This document shows positions 51,969-61,264 of a stretch of 64,000 nt of DNA, piece by piece. The translations under genes were made by a program, and so were the position numbers. Source of the DNA: Rheinheimera maricola. GTDB taxonomy: Bacteria; Pseudomonadota; Gammaproteobacteria; Enterobacterales; Alteromonadaceae. Position 1 is the stretch's first letter. Every line of letters starts with the position of its first letter. The stretch is from positions 558,001 through 622,000 of the forward strand of contig NZ_JAERPS020000002.1 of NCBI RefSeq assembly GCF_016918075.2, read 5' to 3'. The notes below the pieces were generated by a model that was not told where the DNA came from, did not search any database, and was given only the letters and a program-made list of their open reading frames with translations.

Positions 51969-52898
51969 ATGACGAATGTGCAACAGGACGCCTTACTGCA
52001 ACAACTCGACGCCATGAGTTCAGAAGCGCGTAACCCCGATAGCTGGGACATTGATATGCTGTCCAGCCTGGAAATCGTTCAGCGCATTAATGCTGAAGAT
52101 CAAACCGTAGCACGCAGTGTTGCCAGCTGCCTGCCGCAGGTCGCGCAGGTTGCCGATCGCATTGTTGCAACCTTTGCCGCCGGTGGCAGGCTAATATATC
52201 TGGGCGCAGGCACCAGCGGCCGGCTGGGTATATTAGATGCCGTAGAATGCCCACCCACCTTTAGCGTGCCAGCCAGCCAGGTTGTGGCATTGATCGCTGG
52301 CGGCGAAGGTGCCGTTTATAAAGCGGTAGAAGGCGCCGAAGACAACCCACAGTTAGCTGTTGCCGACTTGCAGCACATTCAGCTCAGTGCCAATGATATG
52401 CTAATTGGCATCGCCGCCAGTGGCCGCACCCCTTATGTACTGGGTGGCCTGGCGTATGCCCGCAGCTTGGGCTGCTACACGGCGGCCATTAGCTGCAATG
52501 CCAACGCACCGGTACTAAGCGCTGCCGATACTGGTATTTGTGCCGTAGTCGGGCCAGAGATCGTCACCGGCTCCACCCGGATGAAAGCCGGTACTGCACA
52601 AAAGCTGATTTTAAATATGCTCACTACTACGGCGATGATCCGCAGCGGTAAGGTGTATCAAAACCTGATGGTAGACCTACATGCCAGTAATGAAAAGCTG
52701 GTTGCCCGTGCGGTGCGCATTGTAATGCAGGCAACAGATTGTGCGGCAGAAACCGCCCGTGAGGCGCTAACCGCTGCCGACATGAGTGCCAAGCTGGCCA
52801 TTTTGCATCTTCTAAGTGGCCAGAGTATTGCCCACTGCCGCAACCAGCTAAGCCTACAGCAGGGCTTTATCCGCAATGCTCTGCAACAGGAGAAATAA
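51969..52898 (+). CDS. murQ: N-acetylmuramic acid 6-phosphate etherase
   Basis: A 309-residue SIS-domain enzyme that cleaves the lactyl ether of MurNAc-6-phosphate to GlcNAc-6-phosphate and D-lactate. Diagnostic blocks: YLGAGTSGRLGILDAVECPPTF, IAGGEGAVYKAVEGAEDN, IGIAASGRTPYVLGGL, GSTRMKAGTAQKLILNMLTT and KVYQNLMVDL. Full length (family about 300). It forms one transcript with the symporter, kinase and namZ, giving a complete MurNAc import-to-GlcNAc-6-P route. Confidence 0.97.
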   Translation: MTNVQQDALLQQLDAMSSEARNPDSWDIDMLSSLEIVQRINAEDQTVARSVASCLPQVAQVADRIVATFAAGGRLIYLGAGTSGRLGILDAVECPPTFSVPASQVVALIAGGEGAVYKAVEGAEDNPQLAVADLQHIQLSANDMLIGIAASGRTPYVLGGLAYARSLGCYTAAISCNANAPVLSAADTGICAVVGPEIVTGSTRMKAGTAQKLILNMLTTTAMIRSGKVYQNLMVDLHASNEKLVARAVRIVMQATDCAAETAREALTAADMSAKLAILHLLSGQSIAHCRNQLSLQQGFIRNALQQEK

Positions 52899-52900
52899 CC

Positions 52901-54106
52901 ATGCAGCTCTTACTGCCAATATTGCTTGGCCTGTGCTTAGTTGGCTGCCAAACAGAAACCCGCCCTGACACAGCCGATCCGGCGTCAGCCCCGGCCGGGC
53001 AATCGGTAGCCACGATGCAAACCGGCGCAGCACAGTTAGCAGAATATTTACCGCAGCTGCAAGGCAAACGGGTGGGTTTGTTGGTTAACCAGACGTCACT
53101 GGTCGGTGAGCAGCATCTGGTCGATGTGTTGTTAGCCCACAACGTTAATGTGGTTAGTATTTTTGCCCCCGAACATGGCTTCCGTGGCGATCATGATGCC
53201 GGAGCCCAGGTAGACAGTGGCACAGACAGCAAAACTGGCTTGCCGTTGTGGTCGTTATATGGCGCCAACAAAAAGCCTAACGCCGCGCAAATGCAGCAAC
53301 TGGATGTGGTGATATTCGATATTCAGGATGTCGGTGTGCGCTACTACACTTACATCAGCTCGATGCATTATCTGCTGCAAGCCGCTGCCGAGCAAAATGT
53401 CGCAGTGCTGGTGCTGGACCGGCCAAACCCCAACGGCGCCTATGTCGATGGCCCGCTGCTTGAGTTGGAATTTCAGTCTTTTGTGGGTATGCACCCCATC
53501 CCACTGCTGCACGGTATGACCGTGGCCGAGCTGGCGCAAATGATCAAAGGCGAGCATTGGATAAGTGACGCCGAGCAGTTAACCTTAAGCGTAGTGCCGG
53601 TAAGCCATTATCGCCGCGATATGCCCTATGTGCTGCCGGTAAAACCAAGCCCCAATTTACCCAATGCACAAGCGGTGGCATTGTACCCGTCACTCGGCTT
53701 CTTTGAGGCCACGCCAGTTAGTATTGGTCGCGGCACGGAGTTTCCTTTTCAGGCTATTGGTTACGATAAATTTAGCCTGGGCAGTTTTCAGTTTACGCCC
53801 GTTTCGACACCCGGCGCTGCCTTAACACCACCGCTAATGAATAAACCGTTGCTCGGCACCGATTTACGCCAGGTTAACGCGCATGGCCTTAATTTAAGCT
53901 ACTTACTAAGCTGGCATGCGTTGTTTAAGCAGCAACAACAAGTGTTTTTCACTTCACCCGAATTTATGGATAAGCTGGCCGGCACTAACCAATTACGGCT
54001 GCAGATAGAGCAAGGCCTGACCGAAGCAGAAATTCGCAGCAGCTGGCAGCTTGATTTGCAACAGTTTATGCTGCAGCGCCAGCCTTATTTACTTTATGAC
54101 CGTTGA
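52901..54106 (+). CDS. namZ: Lipoprotein exo-beta-N-acetylmuramidase (NamZ, DUF1343)
   Basis: A 401-residue DUF1343 protein with a lipobox (LCLVGCQ). Landmarks are VGLLVNQTSLVG, IFAPEHGFRGDHDAGAQVDS, IFDIQDVGVRYYTYI, VLDRPNPNG, EFPFQAIG and the C-terminal VNAHGLNL. NamZ-type enzymes remove MurNAc from the non-reducing end of wall glycan fragments. As a lipoprotein it should act at the periplasmic side, alternating with secreted NagZ, to supply MurNAc to the symporter. It begins 2 bp after murQ, and its stop directly abuts the stop of the convergent solute-binding gene. Confidence 0.93.
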   Translation: MQLLLPILLGLCLVGCQTETRPDTADPASAPAGQSVATMQTGAAQLAEYLPQLQGKRVGLLVNQTSLVGEQHLVDVLLAHNVNVVSIFAPEHGFRGDHDAGAQVDSGTDSKTGLPLWSLYGANKKPNAAQMQQLDVVIFDIQDVGVRYYTYISSMHYLLQAAAEQNVAVLVLDRPNPNGAYVDGPLLELEFQSFVGMHPIPLLHGMTVAELAQMIKGEHWISDAEQLTLSVVPVSHYRRDMPYVLPVKPSPNLPNAQAVALYPSLGFFEATPVSIGRGTEFPFQAIGYDKFSLGSFQFTPVSTPGAALTPPLMNKPLLGTDLRQVNAHGLNLSYLLSWHALFKQQQQVFFTSPEFMDKLAGTNQLRLQIEQGLTEAEIRSSWQLDLQQFMLQRQPYLLYDR

Positions 54107-54856
54107 TTAGTGTGCGTAACGCTGTATTGCTTGGCTAATGGCGCCACTTTGTTGTTGCTGCAGAATAAACTCATTCAGTGCCGGTAGCAGTTCACGCCAG
54201 CGCGGATGCAGGCTTAAACGCAAGCTGGCGCGGGCCGCCGCCTGTGGCAAAGCATAAATGGTTAGCGGTTGTACCTGCTGTTGCATTAACCAGCGCACAA
54301 TAATGTCATTCATATAGGCTAAATCGCAGCGTTGGTTCAGCAGCATCTTCAGCTGTGCTTCCTGGCTAGATGCATCAATACGAATAAAGCCTTGCTGGCT
54401 AAAATAGGGCTGCAGTTCCGGGTAAACATAATGCTCACGGGTGCAAATCTTCAACTCACGCACATCAGTTAAATCCAGTGTGGTGTCTTCAGCTTTCAGG
54501 CTAAATAAGTAATCGTCGTAACTGAGCACGGTAACCGAAAACAACAACGCATCAGGGTTTTCTACCCACGCTGGGCTGACAAACATAGCGTCAATTTCAC
54601 CGTGATATAACGCCTGCTCGGCGCGCTGCGGATGATTAAACACATAACGACTGTCCAGACCTTGCTGACTAAAAAACGGGGCAAACACTTCAGGCAAAAT
54701 GCCGGTTACCTGCTCAGACTGGCCGTTTAAATAAATAAACGGCGGCAACTGTGGGTAATGAATATTGAGTTTCTTGTCGCCCTCTGCCCCCAGCGCAGCA
54801 AAATGCAGCACTGCAGAAAACAGCAACATAGCACAGCCGCTAACGCCAAAGCTCAT
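54107..54856 (-). CDS. Periplasmic solute-binding protein-like (SBP_bac_3)
   Basis: A 249-residue protein from ATG 54856 (AGGA upstream), giving a signal peptide MSFGVSGCAMLLFSAVLHFAAL. The mature part fits the small family 3 solute-binding fold: LNIHYPQLPPFIYLNGQSEQVTGILPEVF, EQALYHGEIDAMFVSPAW and a C-terminal LPALNEFILQQQQSGAISQAIQRY. No ABC permease is nearby, so it is an orphan that may signal or bind wall peptides rather than feed a transporter. It is convergent with namZ with no spacer. Confidence 0.8.
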   Translation of the reverse strand: MSFGVSGCAMLLFSAVLHFAALGAEGDKKLNIHYPQLPPFIYLNGQSEQVTGILPEVFAPFFSQQGLDSRYVFNHPQRAEQALYHGEIDAMFVSPAWVENPDALLFSVTVLSYDDYLFSLKAEDTTLDLTDVRELKICTREHYVYPELQPYFSQQGFIRIDASSQEAQLKMLLNQRCDLAYMNDIIVRWLMQQQVQPLTIYALPQAAARASLRLSLHPRWRELLPALNEFILQQQQSGAISQAIQRYAH

Positions 54857-55070
54857 TGTTGGTCCTGCAGTAACATTAAACCCGGCTGCAATATTATTTC
54901 TCCTGACAAAGGCCTGCACACATTGACGACAGGCTTTAACCCTAGTCAATTGCTGCCAGTTTACCAGTATTGCTACGGATAATGGCAAAAACTAGCTTAG
55001 CATAGTTAAACACCCGCTAAACCAGTGCACAAAATGCCGATAATACTATTGCAGCCTGCTGCAGTAAGCC

Positions 55071-55760
55071 TCAAGGCAAATCGAAAATCAGCGCCTTTAC
55101 TGCACGATTTGCCGTTAAACTTACCTCGCTTTGCTGGCTAATTTTAATGCCATCCCCAGCCCGCACAATATGCCCGGCTACGTTAAGCTCACCGTCGATA
55201 AGGTGAATATATATTTTTCGCTCTGGCGCCACGGCTAATGTTTGCCACGCTGAGTCTTGCAGCAACAGCTGATACAACAACGCATCCTGGCGCACAGTTA
55301 AACTGCCTTCACGCCCATCGGGTGACAAAATGAGTGTTAAGCCGTCTCGCTGGCCAAAATCTTTTTGCTGGTAGCCAGGTGCACCGTCCAGCTGGTTTGG
55401 CTGCAGCCAAATCTGCAAGAATTTTAACGCTGCCGTTTTACTGGCGTTAAACTCACTGTGGTAAATGCCCTTACCGGCACTCATCAGTTGAAACTCACCG
55501 GCTGGCAGCACTTCGGTATTACCGGCGGAGTCTTTATGGGCAATGTTGCCTTCCAGCACCAGGCTTAAAATTTCCATATTTTTATGGCCATGGGTATCAA
55601 AACCGGCGCCTGGTGCAACCCAGTCATCATTTATCACCCGCAGCGCCGAAAACCCCATCTGCGCCGGGTCGTAATAGCCGGCAAACGAGAAGCTATGCCG
55701 GCTTTGTAACCAGCCAAAATCGGCTTTGCCGCGTTGCTCTGCCTGACGAAGTTCAAACAT
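55071..55760 (-). CDS. Pirin-family protein (YhaK-like bicupin)
   Basis: A 229-residue pirin-like bicupin: SRHSFSFAGYYDPAQMGFSALRVINDDWVAPGAGFDTHGHKNMEILSLVLEGNIAHKDS contains the conserved cupin metal ligands (His in THGHKNMEI), and MSAGKGIYHSEFN holds the next His/Glu set. Members include quercetin 2,3-dioxygenases and redox sensors such as YhaK. It is divergent from a flavin reductase across 165 bp containing TTCAA-N5-TTGAA, a common pirin/reductase pairing. Substrate unknown. Confidence 0.9.
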   Translation of the reverse strand: MFELRQAEQRGKADFGWLQSRHSFSFAGYYDPAQMGFSALRVINDDWVAPGAGFDTHGHKNMEILSLVLEGNIAHKDSAGNTEVLPAGEFQLMSAGKGIYHSEFNASKTAALKFLQIWLQPNQLDGAPGYQQKDFGQRDGLTLILSPDGREGSLTVRQDALLYQLLLQDSAWQTLAVAPERKIYIHLIDGELNVAGHIVRAGDGIKISQQSEVSLTANRAVKALIFDLP

Positions 55761-55925
55761 GGTAATACTCCTGCTAGTAGTTAGTGTACAAAGCTTAGCG
55801 TGGCGTGATAATGGCTAAAAGCGGAATAAATTGGCCCAAAGGTTCAAATTTTTTGAATTAACGCATAATGCATCATGCTGAACTACACTATGCAGCAAAC
55901 ACCCTCACCATTTCAGGAGAACCTC

Positions 55926-56471
55926 ATGACAATAAATGTATTGGCTATTTGTGGCAGTTTGCGCGCTAAATCAACTAATCGTGGTCTGGTGCACTATGCG
56001 CAGTCCCATGCGCCGCAGGGGATGAAAATTCATCTGGCCGAACTGCTTGATGTGCCCTTTTACAATGCCGATCTGGCAGAAAAGCCGCCGTCAGTGCAGC
56101 AATTGCTAAAGCAACTTGCTAGTGCGGATGCGCTGCTGCTGGCCTGTCCGGAATATAATTATTCACTGGCACCAGCGCTAAAAAATGCGCTTGATTGGGC
56201 CTCACGTGAACCCGACAATCACCTGCTAAGCGGTAAAGCAGTGGCGATTATGGGCGCCGGCGGCGGCATGGGTACCAGCCGAGCCCAGTATCACCTGCGT
56301 CAGGTGTGTGTGTATTTAAACTTACACCCGCTTAATCAGCCAGAGGTGTTTGCCAACGCTTTTAGCGGTGCCTTTGACACCGACGGCAACTTAACCGACG
56401 AACGTATTCAGGCTCTGGTGGTAAAACAATTGGCTGCGCTGCATAAATGGCAGCAACAGCTAAGTAAATAA
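55926..56471 (+). CDS. NADPH-dependent FMN reductase / quinone reductase-like flavoprotein
   Basis: A 181-residue flavodoxin-fold reductase. The ATG 55926 follows AGGAGA and begins TINVLAICGSLRAKSTNRGL, the FMN-phosphate loop; the upstream extension is not conserved. Further blocks are ALLLACPEYNYSLAPALKNALDWASR and AIMGAGGGMGTSRAQYHLRQV, as in YieF/ChrR-type reductases. It probably reduces quinones, chromate-like oxidants or azo compounds using NAD(P)H. Divergent partner of the pirin gene. Confidence 0.92.
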   Translation: MTINVLAICGSLRAKSTNRGLVHYAQSHAPQGMKIHLAELLDVPFYNADLAEKPPSVQQLLKQLASADALLLACPEYNYSLAPALKNALDWASREPDNHLLSGKAVAIMGAGGGMGTSRAQYHLRQVCVYLNLHPLNQPEVFANAFSGAFDTDGNLTDERIQALVVKQLAALHKWQQQLSK

Positions 56472-56513
56472 ACCAGGAAACATCGGCCGCAGATTATGAG
56501 AGTGTACTAGCCT

Positions 56514-57434
56514 ATGAAACTGCTTTTCTTATTACTCCTGATACTCAGCTGCTCTGCATGGGCACAGTTGCCGCGCGTCGCGGCCGGCAGCATAGAACGG
56601 CTCGAACTATTTCCGTCTAACTTTGTGCCCGCACGCCACGTTGATATCTGGCTGCCAAATGGTTACGATCCAACACAACGTTACGCCGTACTTTACATGC
56701 ATGACGGCCAGATGCTATTCGATGGCAGTAACAGCTGGAATCAGCAGGAGTGGCGGCTGGATGAGGTGGCGCAACAGCTTATAAATAGCGGCAACGTAAG
56801 GCCTTTTATTGTGGTAGCCGTGTTTAATGCTGGTAGCGCGCGCCACAGTGAATATTTTCCACAACAACCCTTTAACGCACTAAACGCTGCAACGCAGCAG
56901 CAGTTGTATCAAGTCCGCCGCTCGATTGAGCAGGCCTTATTCAGCCAGCCCGTGTATTCCGACAATTATCTGCGCTTTCTGGTGCAGGAACTTAAACCCT
57001 ATATCGATAAGCACTATGCGGTGCATACCGACGCCGACAATACCTTTATTATGGGATCGAGTATGGGCGGCCTGATTTCCTGGTACGCACTAAGTGAATA
57101 CCCCCTGGTATTTGGTGGTGCCGCTTGTCTGTCAACCCACTGGCCCGGCAGCTTTGCGCCAGAAGACAATCCGATACCTGCTGCATTTTTTAACTACCTG
57201 CGACAAAAGTTACCCGATCCCGACCGACACAAATTGTATTTCGACTTTGGCACCGAGACACTCGACGCCTGGTATCCACCCTTGCAAGCACAGGCCGATG
57301 CCATCATGGCCAGTAAAGGCTACGACAGCAGCAACTGGCAAACTTTGCGCTTTGACGGTGCCGGGCACAGTGAAAACGCCTGGGCAGAGCGCTTACACCT
57401 ACCACTGACGTTTTTACTTGGTACCCAGCGTTAA
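56514..57434 (+). CDS. Exported esterase (alpha/beta hydrolase, esterase D-like)
   Basis: A 306-residue protein with signal peptide (ends SAWAQ). The fold landmarks are HVDIWLPNGYD, YAVLYMHDGQMLFDG, TFIMGSSMGGLISWYA (nucleophile Ser in GSSMGG), a candidate Asp in DFGTETLD and His in DGAGHSENAW. This is the putative esterase family that includes Fes-type and feruloyl/acetyl esterases. It follows the flavin reductase by 42 bp on the same strand and ends 12 bp from the convergent M14 gene. Possible deacylation of polymers in the periplasm (inference). Confidence 0.88.
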   Translation: MKLLFLLLLILSCSAWAQLPRVAAGSIERLELFPSNFVPARHVDIWLPNGYDPTQRYAVLYMHDGQMLFDGSNSWNQQEWRLDEVAQQLINSGNVRPFIVVAVFNAGSARHSEYFPQQPFNALNAATQQQLYQVRRSIEQALFSQPVYSDNYLRFLVQELKPYIDKHYAVHTDADNTFIMGSSMGGLISWYALSEYPLVFGGAACLSTHWPGSFAPEDNPIPAAFFNYLRQKLPDPDRHKLYFDFGTETLDAWYPPLQAQADAIMASKGYDSSNWQTLRFDGAGHSENAWAERLHLPLTFLLGTQR

Positions 57435-57446
57435 TTTACCTCAACC

Positions 57447-58871
57447 TCAAGTGCCAAGCGGATTTAACAGTTTGCCGCGGTTAAGATCGAGCAACTGGCC
57501 ATTAAGTAATGCCAGTTGCACTCCTTGGTCATTCGCCAACAAAAAGGTGGCACTGCGGTTGCGTTGCGGTGCGTCGGCGCTTAGCCCTTGCGGGTTAAGC
57601 AACACTGGCAGTGCGGTGCTAATGGTTAGCAAGCTGCCATCGCCGGTAAAGTGGCTGTACCCCTGGCGCAGCAGCGCCAGATAGCCGGAGTCATCCAGTG
57701 TCAGCGGCTTGTCTAGCCGGTAAGCTTTGGCTGGCTGATAGCGCAAGCCACTGGCGTTAAACGCATGGTAACTACCATAAATAGATAAATCGCCAATATC
57801 ACGGATCCGCGCTTGTTTGGCGCCCTCAATGTCTAAATCTAGCGCCAGATCCACCTGCGCGGCATTGCCATTGACACTAATCGCCAAGTTATTAATCAGT
57901 AAATCTTTAATACCGCCATCCCGGTTAAACGGTATTGCCTGATACGCACTTAGCGGCTGTTTGGCATAGGCGCCACTGGCAATGCTACTTAAGCTCATTG
58001 CTAACAACTGCGTGGTTAGCCGGCGCGCCACCTGGCGGTTGTCGTCTGACGGATGGCCGCCAGCTTCTATTAACACTGTACTAATCCCCATACCGGCGAA
58101 GGTGTCGCCAAACGAACGCCAGGAGAAGGTGTCATTATATTTCGCCAGATAACCGGGCAATTCGTTTGCCATGAGATCGCGCATATCACCAATCAATTGC
58201 ATGGCTTTTTTACGCGCGTCGTCAATATCTTTAGCGTCGTTAAAAGCCGGTGCCAATAAAGATATTGTCGCTTGTTTGTTACTGTCACCAACGGCATAAA
58301 AGCGGTTTTGGTCGTGTAAATTCAAGCCAAAGTCGGGCTTAAATTCGCTGGCTGCCTGCATTAACAGCCGCCCTTCTGGCGTTTGTAGCGCCTTAGCATC
58401 GCGGTTTATGTCAATGCCCATGCTGTTAAAGCGCGCACCACTTGCGGCACCATCCGGGTTCAGCATAGGTATTAACCTTAGGCTAAGCCGATCCAGCCAG
58501 CTGTTGCGCCACGGCGCTTGTGACTCTGCCGCGATAATGTTCAGTAAATCCATTAACGCCGCGGTTGCAGTAGACTCATCACCGTGCATTTGCGACCAGG
58601 CCAACACTTTCACCGGCCCGGTACCAATATCAATTTGCCAAATTGGTGTCGCCAAAGCCGACTGTCCCAATTGACTAAAACGAAACAACGGGTTTTGCTT
58701 GTGCTGTGCCAGCACGGGTGCAATATCGCTATGCACCAATTGTGGTTTATCCAGCCCAGGTTGTTTGAACTCATTGTATTGCTGTACTGATAAACTGCTG
58801 AATGTCATTGCTGGTACCACCGTAGTAAAACTGAATAACGCGGCCAAAAGCCAGATTAATGTGCGCGGCAT
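57447..58871 (-). CDS. Exported M14-family zinc carboxypeptidase-like
   Basis: A 474-residue protein with signal peptide (ends TTVVPAM). The M14 domain (about 60-290) has the zinc motif HGDEST (HxxE) in WSQMHGDES, substrate-binding MLNPDGAASGARFNSMGIDINRD, zinc His in LNLHDQNRF and catalytic Glu in LIEAGGH. A C-terminal beta-rich region of about 180 residues follows. Related enzymes cut D-Glu-mDAP bonds of muropeptides or remove C-terminal residues. It neighbours a D-Ala-D-Ala dipeptidase, supporting wall-peptide processing (inference). Confidence 0.9.
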   Translation of the reverse strand: MPRTLIWLLAALFSFTTVVPAMTFSSLSVQQYNEFKQPGLDKPQLVHSDIAPVLAQHKQNPLFRFSQLGQSALATPIWQIDIGTGPVKVLAWSQMHGDESTATAALMDLLNIIAAESQAPWRNSWLDRLSLRLIPMLNPDGAASGARFNSMGIDINRDAKALQTPEGRLLMQAASEFKPDFGLNLHDQNRFYAVGDSNKQATISLLAPAFNDAKDIDDARKKAMQLIGDMRDLMANELPGYLAKYNDTFSWRSFGDTFAGMGISTVLIEAGGHPSDDNRQVARRLTTQLLAMSLSSIASGAYAKQPLSAYQAIPFNRDGGIKDLLINNLAISVNGNAAQVDLALDLDIEGAKQARIRDIGDLSIYGSYHAFNASGLRYQPAKAYRLDKPLTLDDSGYLALLRQGYSHFTGDGSLLTISTALPVLLNPQGLSADAPQRNRSATFLLANDQGVQLALLNGQLLDLNRGKLLNPLGT

Positions 58872-58916
58872 ACTACACCTGTAACGTAACGTCTTGTGTG
58901 GCTAAGCATGGCGCAG

Positions 58917-58930
58917 TTTTGTTAACAAAA
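58917..58930. promoter_or_regulatory. Palindrome TTTTGTTAACAAAA in the M14/NhaC divergent region
   Basis: A perfect 14-bp palindrome 46 bp upstream of the M14 start, within the 217-bp divergent gap. The same gap holds an 8-bp hairpin CCGCAAGC/GCTTGCGG (58975-58982/59011-59018), closer to nhaC. These are operator or leader candidates with no assigned factor. Confidence 0.35.
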
Positions 58931-59088
58931 GCAAGTTATCTACTAACGGCCAAACCGATTGCAAGCCACATCCACCGCAAGCACTGTTTTTTCGCAAAAG
59001 CCACACCAAGGCTTGCGGGCTAACCGGACAACCGGTATAAATTATTCAGCATTAACGCAAAATAGAATAATAATTATAGGAGGCCATT

Positions 59089-60480
59089 TTGGCTGATTGG
59101 CTAACGCTGTTACCGGCTCTGGTGGCAATTATTGTGGTGCTGTGGCGTAAAGAAGTGATTTTAGCGCTGTTGTTATCACTGTGTACCGCTGAACTACTCA
59201 TTTTCTGGCAAGCGGGCCAGGGCGCAGGCCCAATGTTACTGCTCGATGGCAGCATTCAAACTTTGGAGCGCATCGTTGCGGTAACCCAAGACGGTGATAA
59301 CGCCCGCATTTTAATGTTCTCATTGTTAGTAGGTGGTTTGCTGGCTTATATGCGCGACTCTGGTGGTGTGTCGGCTACGGTTAAAATGTTGGTAGAAAAA
59401 GGCATCGCCAAAACGCCGCGCCAGGCCGGTTTACTCACCTTCTTTATCAGTTCAGTGACTTTTATTGAGTCTAACCTCAGTTCATTAACGGCCGGTATCA
59501 GCTCACGTGGCTTATTCGACAAATTTAAAATGAGCCGCGCCCGGCTGGCCTATATTATCGACAGTACCAGTGCACCTATCTGTATTATTATTCTGCTAAA
59601 CGGCTGGGGCGCTTATATTCTAGGCCTGCTTAGCACCTACTCACTGGGCGATAACCCGGTAAGCGTATTAATTGGCACCATACCGCTGAACTTTTATGCC
59701 CTATTTACCCTAACAGTAGTGCTGTACACCATTATAACCGGCAAAGTGTATGGCCCAATGCGCAAGTCAGAGCAACAACTGCATACACTGGCCGCACATA
59801 GCGAAATAGACATCCCGCCCAGCCACCCGACATTTATGCTGGTACCGCTGCTAACATTGGTCGCATCTATGCTGGGCTTTATGCTACTCACCGGCAATGG
59901 CCGGCTGGTATCGGGTTCGGGCTCGCAGTCGGTACTATATGCCACCACATTGGCCTGTTTAGTGGCCTATTGCATGATGCTAATGAGTAAACGCTTTAAG
60001 CATCAACAATTGGTAGATATTGGCTTTAAAGGCATGAGCGAGTTATTGCCACTGGTTACTATAGTGTTGTTGTCGTTGGCACTGGGCAGCAGTTTAAAAT
60101 TACTCGGCACCGGCAGCTTTATAGCTTCTATAGTTAATGACAGCCTGCCATTAACGCTGATCCCCGCATTGTTATTTTTGGCCGGCGCACTTATTTCATT
60201 TACTACCGGTACCAGTTGGGGCACTTTCGCTATTTTGATTCCCATCGGTATGCCCATGGTAGAATTACTAGGTTTACCGCCCTCGCTGGTATTGGCCGCC
60301 ATTTTAAGCGGTGGGGTATTCGGCGATCATTGTTCACCCATATCAGACAGCACGGCCGTAAGTTCGGTGGCCTCAGGCTGTGATCTACTCGAACACGTAA
60401 AAACCCAGTTACCTTATGCGCTGTTTTGCGGCGCACTGGCGCTGCTGGCTTTTCTGGCCGCCGGCCTGATCATGATTTAA
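59089..60480 (+). CDS. nhaC: NhaC-family Na+/H+ antiporter
   Basis: A 463-residue polytopic protein with about 11-12 spans of the NhaC ion-transporter family: FFISSVTFIESNLSSLTAGISSRGLFDKFKMSRARLAYIIDSTSAP and GALISFTTGTSWGTFAILIPIGMPM are diagnostic, as is GGVFGDHCSPISDSTAVSS. The start is an unusual TTG, chosen because AGGAGG lies 5 nt upstream and no nearby ATG fits. The M15 dipeptidase gene begins 13 bp after its stop. NhaC-like carriers are sometimes recruited for amino acid or lactate exchange, so export or uptake of a dipeptidase product is possible (inference). Confidence 0.93.
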   Translation: MADWLTLLPALVAIIVVLWRKEVILALLLSLCTAELLIFWQAGQGAGPMLLLDGSIQTLERIVAVTQDGDNARILMFSLLVGGLLAYMRDSGGVSATVKMLVEKGIAKTPRQAGLLTFFISSVTFIESNLSSLTAGISSRGLFDKFKMSRARLAYIIDSTSAPICIIILLNGWGAYILGLLSTYSLGDNPVSVLIGTIPLNFYALFTLTVVLYTIITGKVYGPMRKSEQQLHTLAAHSEIDIPPSHPTFMLVPLLTLVASMLGFMLLTGNGRLVSGSGSQSVLYATTLACLVAYCMMLMSKRFKHQQLVDIGFKGMSELLPLVTIVLLSLALGSSLKLLGTGSFIASIVNDSLPLTLIPALLFLAGALISFTTGTSWGTFAILIPIGMPMVELLGLPPSLVLAAILSGGVFGDHCSPISDSTAVSSVASGCDLLEHVKTQLPYALFCGALALLAFLAAGLIMI

Positions 60481-60493
60481 CCCGGAGCTCACG

Positions 60494-61168
60494 ATGCAAA
60501 GTATACTAGGTAGCCTGGCATTATTAACCGGCCTTGGCGTTAGTGCCAATGACATACCGGCAGACTTCAGTGATGTGGGCAGCCTGTTGCCCACAGTACA
60601 AATAAACATGGCCTACCTTGGCAGCGCTAACTTTGTAGGCGCCCAGGTAGATGGCTACGAGGCCAATAAATGCTATCTACAGCAAAATGCTGCCACCGCC
60701 TTGGCACAGGTGCAGCAAGCGGCAATGGCACAAGGCTATAGCCTGTGGATATTCGATTGCTATCGGCCGCAACGGGCAGTAAATCATTTTATGCGCTGGG
60801 CAGCAGATTTGGCCGACACCAGCACCAAAATGCAGTACTACCCTAATCTGGACAAAGACAAACTGGTGGGTGAATACATAGCAGAGCAGTCTGGCCACAG
60901 CCGCGGCAGCACTGTCGATTTAAGCCTGGCGCAGCAAGACGATACCGGCAACTGGCGACCGATTGATATGGGATCAGCCTTTGATATGTTCGACCCGATC
61001 TCTAACGTCGGTGCCAGCGGGCTTAGCCGGCAACAACAGGCAAACCGCCAACTGCTTGAAAGCTTAATGCTCAGTGCTGGCTTTAAAGTGTATAACATGG
61101 AGTGGTGGCATTTTACTCACCAACCACCGGTATACACCGACACATATTTTGACTTCGTCATAAGATAA
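60494..61168 (+). CDS. D-alanyl-D-alanine dipeptidase (VanX/DdpX, M15D)
   Basis: A 224-residue M15 zinc peptidase. It shows LWIFDCYRPQRAVNHF (catalytic Arg in YRPQ), the zinc motif SGHSRGSTVDLSL (SxHxxGxxxD) and EWWHFTH with catalytic Glu and third zinc ligand. DdpX-type enzymes let cells use D-Ala-D-Ala; VanX confers glycopeptide resistance by the same reaction, but no vanHA-type genes are present, so nutrition or wall turnover is the likely role. A weak hydrophobic start (SILGSLALLTGLGVSAND) suggests export. Confidence 0.93.
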   Translation: MQSILGSLALLTGLGVSANDIPADFSDVGSLLPTVQINMAYLGSANFVGAQVDGYEANKCYLQQNAATALAQVQQAAMAQGYSLWIFDCYRPQRAVNHFMRWAADLADTSTKMQYYPNLDKDKLVGEYIAEQSGHSRGSTVDLSLAQQDDTGNWRPIDMGSAFDMFDPISNVGASGLSRQQQANRQLLESLMLSAGFKVYNMEWWHFTHQPPVYTDTYFDFVIR

Positions 61169-61264
61169 AACTGATCTAACGCAACAACGCCGGCAAACCG
61201 ACTTGTGTTGTCGGCAAAAGCCTGCTTAGCTTTTGCCAGTGGTGATAACATAAGTAGTGATCGA

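Noticed and set aside
60494-61168. VanX-type glycopeptide resistance determinant.
   Set aside because: No vanH/vanA ligase, vanRS or related genes are nearby; the enzyme fits D-Ala-D-Ala nutrition or turnover better.
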